Source: CAVVAY01 sp963746465 (GTDB lineage: Bacteria > Actinomycetota > Actinomycetes > JACCUZ01). Taken from it: 64,000 bases of DNA. The notes beneath the pieces are model-generated. The model had not been told where the DNA came from, did no database searches, and saw only the letters and a list, made by a program, of their open reading frames with translations. The stretch is from the NCBI GenBank assembly GCA_963746465.1, contig CAVVAY010000007.1, positions 310,001 to 374,000 on the forward strand. Reading direction: 5' to 3'. Positions 26,264 to 33,422 of this stretch are shown one piece after another (the stretch's first letter is position 1; every line of letters begins with the position of its first letter). Both the position numbers and the translations under genes were made by a program.

Positions 26264-27341
26264 GCGAGGCGTAGGCGGCCACGGTGCCGGCCGCGGTGCT
26301 GTCCCACGAGAACTGCAGCGCCCGCGCGTGGCCCGCCGCGACGAGCTGCTCGCGGCGTCCGGGTCGAACGACCTCGGCCAGCGCCTCGGTCAGCTCCTCG
26401 ACGTTCCCGGGGTCGGCCAGCACCGCCGCGTCGCCGAGCACCTCCGGGACGGAGCCGGCGCGGGACGCGACGACGGGGCAGCCGCGGCTCATCGCCTCCA
26501 ACGGAGGCAGCCCGAAACCCTCGTACATCGACGGGTAGACGAAGGCCACCGCCTCGCGGTAGCAGGCGTCCAGCAGGTCGTTGTCCGCGGACATCTGATG
26601 CACCCGGCCCGAGAGGTGGAGTTCGTCCAGCAACTCGGTCTCTGCGGTCGTGAAGGGTCCGGCACCGACACTGACGACCTCGAGCTCGTCGACGGCCCGG
26701 CAGGCGGCGACGGCCCGAATGAAGCGCTCCCAGTTCTTGTAGCCGTAGCGCAACCCGACGTACAGCAGGAACGGCCGCGTCCGGCCGCATGTCGTTCCCG
26801 CTCGCGCGGGTGGGATGTTCACCCCGAGATGGGTCACGGCGATCTTCCCTGGAGGCACGCCGAGGACCTCCTGGAGGTCGTCGGCCGTGCGCTGCGAGAT
26901 CGCCAGCACGAGGTCGGCCCGCTCGAACGAGGCCCGCTGCTGAGCCACCGTCGGGTCGTCCGGCGGGAAGTACTCGGGGAGCTTGGCATGGATCAGGTCG
27001 TACGCCGTCACCACAACCGGCCCCCGGTGCCGCCGGGCGACGCGATCGTCGTAGTAGGTCTGGTGGTAGAGCGGAACGGGCCGGCCCACCCGGAGCCGAC
27101 CCGCGGTGAGCACCCGGTTGACCTGCTCCTCCAGCGGGCGCAGCCGGGCCTTCTGCCACCGTGCAGGTATCCGTGCCCCGCGCACCCCGGCGACCTCTGA
27201 CAGGTCCTCGTTGCGGTGCAGCCCGGCCAGCACGGTGCTGTGCACGCCGAGACCCGGAAGCCGGCGCTGGAGCTCGATGTAGTACCTGCTGATGCCGCCG
27301 TACCGCTGCCCGAACACCTCGGGTCCGAACACGACATCCAC
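26250..27341 (-). CDS. Glycosyltransferase family 4
   Basis: 363 residues, GT-B retaining glycosyltransferase. 'PEVFGQRYGGISRYYIELQR' is the glycine-rich acceptor loop; 'LYVGLRYGYKNWERFIRAV' and 'PSMYEGFGLPPLEAMSRGCP' (E-x7-E) form the donor site. It resembles mannosyl/rhamnosyl transferases of the same family, but the sugar is not determinable. The GTG start at 27341 reads MDVVFGPEVFG. It is convergent with the methyltransferase pair and divergent from the GT2 gene at 27448. Confidence 0.92.
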   Translation of the reverse strand: MDVVFGPEVFGQRYGGISRYYIELQRRLPGLGVHSTVLAGLHRNEDLSEVAGVRGARIPARWQKARLRPLEEQVNRVLTAGRLRVGRPVPLYHQTYYDDRVARRHRGPVVVTAYDLIHAKLPEYFPPDDPTVAQQRASFERADLVLAISQRTADDLQEVLGVPPGKIAVTHLGVNIPPARAGTTCGRTRPFLLYVGLRYGYKNWERFIRAVAACRAVDELEVVSVGAGPFTTAETELLDELHLSGRVHQMSADNDLLDACYREAVAFVYPSMYEGFGLPPLEAMSRGCPVVASRAGSVPEVLGDAAVLADPGNVEELTEALAEVVRPGRREQLVAAGHARALQFSWDSTAAGTVAAYASLIGH

Positions 27342-27423
27342 GCGGGCCCCTTGTCGTCCCTGGCGCGCCGGGGGGTCCCGCGCGACGTCCTAGGATAGGT
27401 GCGCCCCACCCGAGAGACGACGT

Positions 27424-27429
27424 GAGGAG
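27424..27429 (+). promoter_or_regulatory. GAGGAG ribosome binding site placed for a CTG start
   Basis: GAGGAG at 27424-27429 is 6 bases before an in-frame CTG at 27436 but 18 bases before the first GTG at 27448. No ATG or GTG lies further upstream in frame without leaving the site behind. Confidence 0.45.
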
Positions 27430-27447
27430 CCGGTCCTGGCCCCCCTG

Positions 27448-28302
27448 GTGTCCGTGGTCATGCCGAGCTACAACCAGGCGGAGTTCCTCCCTGCGGCCCT
27501 CGACTCGGTCCTGTCCTACGACGGTGACCTGGAGCTCATCGTCATGGACGGCGGCAGCGACGACGGCTCGGCGCAGGTGCTCGAGCACTATGGGCCGCGT
27601 CTGACCCACTGGCAGAGTGCCCCGGACGGTGGTCAGGCCGCGGCGATCAACGCTGGGTTCACCCGGGCCACCGGCGACGTCCTCTGCTGGTTGAACAGCG
27701 ACGACATGTACCTGCCCGGGACGCTGAGCAGGGTTGCCGCGGCGGCCGGCCCGAGTCCTCGACGATTCTTCCGTTACGGGTCCGCGGTGCACCTGCGCGA
27801 GAGCCCGACCCCGCAGGTTGAGCTCGCGCCGGCGCACGCCGACCGGGACGACCGATTGCTGCACGACGCAGTGGTCGTGCAGCCGAGCGCCTTCTGGTCG
27901 CGCGACGTGTGGGAGGCCACCGGCCCGCTCGACGAGAGCCTGCACTTCGCGTTCGACTGGGAGTGGTTCATCCGCTCCAGGGTGAACGCGGAGCTCGAGC
28001 ACGTCGAGGAGGTCTACTCCGTCTACCGGCTGCACGACGCGCACAAGACCGGCTCCGGCGGTGCACGGCGCCGCGCCGAGATCTGCGAGGTGGTGCGCCG
28101 GCACGGCAAGGAACCCTGGGTGAGTCGCTACCGTCGGTTGCTCGACCTCGTCGACGGCGAGGAGAACCGCATCAGCCGGCTCCAGGACCGGGGGTTCAGC
28201 TTCCATCGGGCGGCGCTGCTGGTGGCTGCCCGGCGCGGGATGTTGCCGAGGTCGGCAGAGGAGGCGCGCGGGTGGTCGTTCGTCCTGCGCATGTACACAT
28301 GA
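27448..28302 (+). CDS. Glycosyltransferase family 2
   Basis: 284 residues from GTG 27448. GT-A motifs: 'VSVVMPSYNQAEFLPAALDS', 'IVMDGGSDDGS', and the metal-binding 'CWLNSDDMYLPGTL'. The C-terminal 'EATGPLDESLHFAFDWEWFI' is typical of GT2 enzymes. Homologues usually begin a few residues earlier (x-x-PLVSVVMPSYNQ). The well-placed ribosome binding site suggests that a CTG at 27436 could be the true start, giving LAPLVSVV. Sugar specificity unknown. Confidence 0.9.
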   Translation: MSVVMPSYNQAEFLPAALDSVLSYDGDLELIVMDGGSDDGSAQVLEHYGPRLTHWQSAPDGGQAAAINAGFTRATGDVLCWLNSDDMYLPGTLSRVAAAAGPSPRRFFRYGSAVHLRESPTPQVELAPAHADRDDRLLHDAVVVQPSAFWSRDVWEATGPLDESLHFAFDWEWFIRSRVNAELEHVEEVYSVYRLHDAHKTGSGGARRRAEICEVVRRHGKEPWVSRYRRLLDLVDGEENRISRLQDRGFSFHRAALLVAARRGMLPRSAEEARGWSFVLRMYT

Positions 28303-28339
28303 CGCAGCACTGCGGTCTCCTCCGGTTAGGGTCCACCCG

Positions 28340-29170
28340 GTGAAGTGGGTCGTCACCGGCGCAGCGGGCATGCTCGGCGTCGACGTGGTCGACGTCCTGC
28401 GAGCGGCCGGGCACTCCGTTCGCCCGCTGGCCAGGAGCGACCTCGACATCCGCGACCCGGACGCCTGCCGGGCGGCCGTCGAGGGGGCCGACGCCGTGGT
28501 CAACGCGGCCGCCTGGACCGATGTCGACGGGGCGGAGGCGAAGGAGCGTGCGGCCTTCGCCGTGAACGCGGTCGGCGCCGCCAACGTGGCCCGCGCGTGC
28601 GCCCGGCACGGCGCAGCCCTGGTCCAGCTGTCCACCGACTACGTGTTCGACGGGACCGCGACCGCTCCCTACCCTCCTGGGGCGCCGATCTCGCCCGTCA
28701 ACGCCTACGGGCGGACCAAGGCCGCAGGTGAGTGGGCGGTGCGATCGGAGCATCCTGCCGCCTACGTGGTGCGGACGGCATGGCTCTACGGCGCGCACGG
28801 TGGCAGCTTCGTGCGCACGATGCTGCGTGTGGCGCACGAGCGCGACACCGTCGAGGTGGTCGACGACCAGCGCGGTCAGCCTACCTGGACCCGCGACCTC
28901 GCCGTCCTGCTCCGGGACCTGGTGGTCGAGGCAGCACCTGCCGGCGTGCACCACGGCACCAGCGCGGGCGAGGGCACCTGGTACGACCTGGCGAGGGAGA
29001 CCTTCCGGCTGGCCGGCCTCGATCCCGACCGGGTACGGCCCACCACGTCCGCGCGGTTCCCGAGGCCTGCCGCCCGGCCGCAGTACAGCGTGCTCGCCAA
29101 CGACGGCAGACTGCCGGACTGGCGGGACGGCCTGCGCCGCGCGCTCCCGTCGGTGTCGGCGGGACTCTGA
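28340..29170 (+). CDS. rfbD: dTDP-4-dehydrorhamnose reductase
   Basis: RmlD of 276 residues, last step of dTDP-L-rhamnose synthesis. Cofactor loop 'VVTGAAGMLGVDVVDVL', 'DVVNAAAWTDVDGAE'-like region ('AVVNAAAWTDVDGAEAKERA'), 'QLSTDYVFDGT' and catalytic 'YGRTKAAGE' are intact. The start is GTG 28340. It is separated from rfbA and rfbC by about 8 kb and oriented oppositely. It ends one base before the stop of the convergent WecG-type gene. Confidence 0.94.
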   Translation: MKWVVTGAAGMLGVDVVDVLRAAGHSVRPLARSDLDIRDPDACRAAVEGADAVVNAAAWTDVDGAEAKERAAFAVNAVGAANVARACARHGAALVQLSTDYVFDGTATAPYPPGAPISPVNAYGRTKAAGEWAVRSEHPAAYVVRTAWLYGAHGGSFVRTMLRVAHERDTVEVVDDQRGQPTWTRDLAVLLRDLVVEAAPAGVHHGTSAGEGTWYDLARETFRLAGLDPDRVRPTTSARFPRPAARPQYSVLANDGRLPDWRDGLRRALPSVSAGL

Positions 29171-29171
29171 G

Positions 29172-29966
29172 CTACCGGCCGCTGCGGGCGGCCGCTCGCC
29201 GGCTGCGCGGAAGCTGTCGCACGGCGTGCCTGACGAATGCGGTGTTGCCGAGGAGATAGCGGCGCCAGAGCCGCCGCGGCTCGGACAGCAGCCGGTACAC
29301 CCACTCGAGGCCCGTTCGGTGCAGCACCGCCGGCGCTTCCGCCTTGTGCCCGGACAGGAAGTCGAACGCCGCGCCGACGCCGACGGCGACAGCACCGGTA
29401 CGACCGGTCAACCGCGCGATCACCTGGTCCTGCCGCGGGGTCCCCAGACCGACCCACACGACGTTCGCTCCGGCGGCGCGGACTGCCGCCGCCCACTCCT
29501 CGAGCTCGCTCTCGGTGGGGTCGCCGAAACGGGGCGCGAACCGTCCGGCCACGACGGCCGCCGGGTAGTGGCGGGCGATGGCCGCCTCGAGGTCGTCGAG
29601 CAGCTGTGGCGTCCCGCCGAGCAGGTAGTGGCGCAGCCCCGGACGTGCGAGGGTCGCTCTGAGCAACGCCGGGCCGCGGACCGGGCCGCGGGTGGGCCGC
29701 CCGCCGGTCAGCCTGTGGTACCAGGACACCGGGGTGCCGTCGGGAAGGTTGACCGCACCGGGATGTTGCAGCGCCGCGCAGTAGCCCGGGTCCCGCATCG
29801 CCAGGGCCAGCGTGTACGAGTTGCACAGGTGCAGGCCCTGGGACTCACCTGCCAGGGCGGCAGCAGCCAGCGACTCCACGGCCCCGGCAACGTCGATGTC
29901 GAGGAGCTGGACGTCCCCGAAGTCGAACGGATCTCCCTGCGTCCAGAAGGCAGGGGGAGGCAGCAC
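29172..29966 (-). CDS. WecG/TagA/CpsF family glycosyltransferase
   Basis: 264 residues, GT26 family; members transfer N-acetylmannosamine(uronic acid) or glucose to undecaprenyl-linked acceptors. Key motifs: 'HLCNSYTLALAMRDPGY', the catalytic-Asp motif 'VNLPDGTPVSWYHRL' and 'VVWVGLGTPRQDQVIARL'. GTG 29966 is a reasonable start, but the long open frame upstream is antisense to gmd and gives no help; the true start is uncertain by a few codons. It is divergent from gmd. Confidence 0.9.
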   Translation of the reverse strand: MLPPPAFWTQGDPFDFGDVQLLDIDVAGAVESLAAAALAGESQGLHLCNSYTLALAMRDPGYCAALQHPGAVNLPDGTPVSWYHRLTGGRPTRGPVRGPALLRATLARPGLRHYLLGGTPQLLDDLEAAIARHYPAAVVAGRFAPRFGDPTESELEEWAAAVRAAGANVVWVGLGTPRQDQVIARLTGRTGAVAVGVGAAFDFLSGHKAEAPAVLHRTGLEWVYRLLSEPRRLWRRYLLGNTAFVRHAVRQLPRSRRAAARSGR

Positions 29967-30047
29967 CCGCGCGATGCTACCTGTCGGGGCCCGAAGGCCT
30001 CCGCCTGCGCCGGGCCGCTGCGGCGGGGACAGGTAGGCTTCCAGCCC

Positions 30048-31064
30048 GTGACCACGAAGACCGCCCTCATCACGGGCATCACCGGACAGGACGGCTCGTA
30101 CCTCGCAGAGCTGTTGCTCGCCAAGGGGTACGAAGTCCACGGGATCATCCGTCGGGCGTCGACCTTCAACACCGACCGGATCGACCACATCTACCAGGAC
30201 CCGCACGATGTGGACCAGCGGCTCGTGCTGCACCACGGCGACCTGGCCGACGGGGTGATGCTGGTGAACCTGATGCGCGACATCGAGCCGGGTGAGGTTT
30301 ACCACCTGGGCGCGCAGAGCCACGTCAAGGTGTCTTTCGAGATGCCGGAGTACACCGGTGACGTCACCGGAGTGGGCACCATCAGGCTGCTGGAGGCGAT
30401 CCGGGCCTCGGGCGTGGACACGAAGTTCTACCAGGCGAGCTCCTCGGAGATGTTCGGCTCGACGCCGCCTCCGCAGAACGAGGACACGCCCTTCCACCCC
30501 CGGAGTCCGTACGGCTGCGCGAAGGTCTACGCGTACTGGGCCACCGTCAACTACCGCGAGGCCTACGGCCTGCACGCCACCAACGGCATCCTGTTCAACC
30601 ACGAGAGCCCCCGGCGTGGTGAGACGTTCGTCACCCGCAAGATCACTCGCGCAGTCGCCCGGATCGCGGCCGGCATCCAGGACGCGCTGTACCTGGGCAA
30701 CCTGGACGCGGTCCGCGACTGGGGCTACGCGAAGGAGTACGTCGAGGCGCAGTGGCTGATGTTGCAGCAGCCGCAGGGCGATGACTACGTGGTGGCCACC
30801 GGACAGGCGGCAACCGTGCGGGAGTTCTGCGAGGCGGCTTTCGGCCGAGCCGACCTGGACTGGGTGAAGTACGTGCGCACCGATGCGCGGTACGAACGTC
30901 CCAGCGAGGTCGACGCGCTGATCGGGGACGCCAGCAAGGCGCATCGTCAGCTCGGCTGGAAGGCGACGACGACCTGGCGCCCGCTGGCCGAGCTGATGGT
31001 CGACGCCGACCGGCAGCTGCTCGAGGACCAGCTCGCCGGCAAGCTCGTCCGCATCGACCGGTGA
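30048..31064 (+). CDS. gmd: GDP-mannose 4,6-dehydratase
   Basis: 338 residues, converts GDP-D-mannose to GDP-4-keto-6-deoxymannose. NADP site 'ALITGITGQDGSYLAELLLA' and the Gmd signature 'IIRRASTFNTDRIDHIY', active-site 'YQASSSEMFGS', 'YGCAK', and 'GILFNHESPRRGETFVTRK' are all intact. The GTG start at 30048 reads MTTKTALITG. The stop overlaps the fcl start by four bases, giving a two-gene GDP-L-fucose operon. Confidence 0.97.
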   Translation: MTTKTALITGITGQDGSYLAELLLAKGYEVHGIIRRASTFNTDRIDHIYQDPHDVDQRLVLHHGDLADGVMLVNLMRDIEPGEVYHLGAQSHVKVSFEMPEYTGDVTGVGTIRLLEAIRASGVDTKFYQASSSEMFGSTPPPQNEDTPFHPRSPYGCAKVYAYWATVNYREAYGLHATNGILFNHESPRRGETFVTRKITRAVARIAAGIQDALYLGNLDAVRDWGYAKEYVEAQWLMLQQPQGDDYVVATGQAATVREFCEAAFGRADLDWVKYVRTDARYERPSEVDALIGDASKAHRQLGWKATTTWRPLAELMVDADRQLLEDQLAGKLVRIDR

Positions 31065-32023
31065 CCGAGGTGAGCTCCTTCCGCCACGACCTGTCGCTGG
31101 ACGCACCGTTCTACGTCGCGGGCCACCGCGGCCTGGTGGGCTCGGCCGTGTGGCGGCACCTCGAGCAGCGCGGGCACTCACGCCTCATCGGTCGGACCAG
31201 CGCCGAGCTGGACCTGCGTGACCGGGACGCGGTGGATGCCTTCTTCGACGTGGAGCAGCCGGAGTACGTCGTGCTGGCGGCCGCGAAGGTCGGCGGCATC
31301 GTCGCCAACAGCACGTACCCGGCGGACTTCCTCAGCGAGAACCTGCGCATCCAGCTGAACGTCCTCGACGCCGCGGCACGCACCGGCGTACGCCGATTGC
31401 TCTTCCTCGGATCGAGCTGCATCTACCCCAAGTACGCCGACCAGCCGATCCGGGAGGACAGCCTCCTGACCGGGCCGCTGGAGCCGACCAACGACGCCTA
31501 CGCGATCGCCAAGATCGCCGGCGTGCTGCACGTGCAGGCACTGCGACGCCAGCACGGTGCCTCGTTCATCTCGGCGATGCCGACAAACCTCTACGGGTGG
31601 AACGACAACTTCGACCTGGAGACCTCGCACGTGCTCCCGGCGTTGGTGCGCAAGTTCGCCGAGGCGAAGCGCGCCGACGCGCCGTCGGTCGAGCTGTGGG
31701 GCACCGGCACTCCGCGCCGGGAGTTCCTCTGGGCCGACGACCTCGCCCGGGCCTGTGTGACCTTGCTCGAGCGGTACGACGACCCTGCACCCATCAACAT
31801 CGGCGTGGGCGACGACCTCGCCATCAAGGACCTCGCGCTGCTGATCGCGGACGTCGTCGGGTACGACGGTGACCTGACCTTCGACACCTCTCGGCCGGAC
31901 GGGACGCCGCGCAAGCTGCTCGACGTCTCCCGGATCAATGCGCTGGGCTGGAAGGCCGAGGTTCCGCTGCGGGACGGGATCGGGGAGATCTACCGCTGGT
32001 ACCAGGAGAACGAGTCCCGCTGA
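31061..32023 (+). CDS. fcl: GDP-L-fucose synthase
   Basis: 320 residues, 3,5-epimerase/4-reductase completing GDP-L-fucose from the Gmd product. 'FYVAGHRGLVGSAVWRHLEQ' is the NADP loop, 'LFLGSSCIYPKYADQPI' the active-site Ser/Cys region, 'YAIAKIAG' the YxxxK motif, and 'TNLYGWNDNFDLETSHVLPA' the family signature. The last 89 bases overlap the opposite-strand O-antigen ligase gene, including the coding of 'LGWKAEVPLRDGIGEIYRWY'. Confidence 0.96.
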   Translation: MTEVSSFRHDLSLDAPFYVAGHRGLVGSAVWRHLEQRGHSRLIGRTSAELDLRDRDAVDAFFDVEQPEYVVLAAAKVGGIVANSTYPADFLSENLRIQLNVLDAAARTGVRRLLFLGSSCIYPKYADQPIREDSLLTGPLEPTNDAYAIAKIAGVLHVQALRRQHGASFISAMPTNLYGWNDNFDLETSHVLPALVRKFAEAKRADAPSVELWGTGTPRREFLWADDLARACVTLLERYDDPAPINIGVGDDLAIKDLALLIADVVGYDGDLTFDTSRPDGTPRKLLDVSRINALGWKAEVPLRDGIGEIYRWYQENESR

Positions 32024-33422
32024 CCCGGCTGTCCGTCGGCGGGGTCCATACCTGCCGCGCCAGGTGCCCGATGGCCCAGAAGTAGGGGATCGCGCCGAAC
32101 GGCGACTCCAGCACCACTCCGAGCAGTGCCGTCACCGGAAGCACCAGGACGATGAGTCCGGCGAAGGTGGTGACCGAGCCGGACGGCCGCGCGAGCAGAC
32201 GCAGCGCGAGCATCGCAGCTGCGAACAGGATGCTCAGGGCGATCACGGCACCGAACAGCCCGAGTCGGGCGAAGGTGCCGATCAGGTAGTTGTGCGGCGA
32301 GCGGACGTTCTCGTAGTCCTCGCCCTCCAGGGCGACCAGCGTCCCGCTCTGGGTGAGGAAGTCGGGACCGAAGCCCACCCCGACCGCCGTGCGATCCGCG
32401 GCAGAGAGCAGGAATCGGTCGACCCCGGACCAGGTGATCTGACGCGCCGCCACCGTGCCGCGAGAGGCACTGTCACCGCTCAGCGAGTCGAGCAGCCGTT
32501 GCCCCGGGGGGGTCACGACGGCCAGGGTGATCAGGAGGCCCAGGCACAGGAAGACGATTGCGCCGCGTCGACCCAGCAGGGTCCGCCAGTCGGTGCCGCG
32601 AAGAGCCCAGGTCAGGCCGACGCACGCCACGGCCAGGAGCGTGGCGAGCAGCCCGGCACGGGTCAGCAACGTGGTCAGCGCGTACCCGTTGGCAAGTCCG
32701 AACACTGCCAGGCCCACCCACTGCCAGCGCGTGCGGCCGTGTGGACGATGCAGGGCAGCGTGCAGCGCGAGGGCGGTGGCTGCACCGCACACCGCCGCGT
32801 CGAAGTCCGGCCGCGGCACGAGCAGGACCGCGTCGCCGAAGCCGAGCGACATCCACGGCCATCCAGGGAGGAGTGCCGCCCCGAGGACCCAGAGGAGGTG
32901 TGCGCCCAGCGCCCCGTAGACCCAGCGCGCCTGGCGCCGGCCATCGACCGTGGCAAGCACGAAGGCCACGAAGCCCGCCACCGGGTACGCGTAGGGGGCG
33001 AGGTCGCGCAGCGCCAGGACCGGGTCGCTCGCCACGGCCTGCAGGCCGAGAGCCGCGCGCAGCGCCGCCCAGCCGAGCAGCAGACCGGACAGCAGCAGGG
33101 CGAGGTGTGCGCTGGCGACCGCCTGCCCGAGGCGTTGCAGTCCTATGCTTGAGTACCGCAACGCCCGGACGGCTTGCACGATGCCCCCCGCGAGCAGGAC
33201 GTCCCCCACGTACACCGGGAGGCCAGGAACTCCGACGTGGCTCCCCCACCGGCTCGTGGCGCAGAGGTACAGGACTGCGAGGAACAGCACCGAGGTGCCG
33301 GTCGGCTCGGGCAGCCACCGACCCGCCGCCCCCAGGGGCGCATCCTGGCTGTCGAAGGCGACCGTTCCGGACCCCTCGCCCGCGAGGCCTCGAGCTGTCG
33401 CCACCCGTCCGGCCCTGGTCAT
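31935..33422 (-). CDS. O-antigen ligase / Wzy-like polymerase
   Basis: 495-residue polytopic protein with about 10-12 membrane segments. The periplasmic Wzy_C loop contains 'VRSPHNYLIGTFARLGLFG', the hallmark of the O-antigen ligase/polymerase family (PF04932). It probably polymerises or ligates the repeat units after the flippase. The C-terminal 35 residues are Ser/Arg/Pro-rich and lie within the 89-base antisense overlap with fcl, so the true end may be functionally dispensable. The ATG overlaps the next gene's stop (ATGA). Confidence 0.85.
   Translation of the reverse strand: MTRAGRVATARGLAGEGSGTVAFDSQDAPLGAAGRWLPEPTGTSVLFLAVLYLCATSRWGSHVGVPGLPVYVGDVLLAGGIVQAVRALRYSSIGLQRLGQAVASAHLALLLSGLLLGWAALRAALGLQAVASDPVLALRDLAPYAYPVAGFVAFVLATVDGRRQARWVYGALGAHLLWVLGAALLPGWPWMSLGFGDAVLLVPRPDFDAAVCGAATALALHAALHRPHGRTRWQWVGLAVFGLANGYALTTLLTRAGLLATLLAVACVGLTWALRGTDWRTLLGRRGAIVFLCLGLLITLAVVTPPGQRLLDSLSGDSASRGTVAARQITWSGVDRFLLSAADRTAVGVGFGPDFLTQSGTLVALEGEDYENVRSPHNYLIGTFARLGLFGAVIALSILFAAAMLALRLLARPSGSVTTFAGLIVLVLPVTALLGVVLESPFGAIPYFWAIGHLARQVWTPPTDSRVSGTRSPGTSGRSPRSRPAAEPRPSSPAH

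Noticed and set aside
26113..28635. 840-codon minus-strand open frame over several genes
   Set aside because: It crosses three recognised genes on both strands and has only compositional content.
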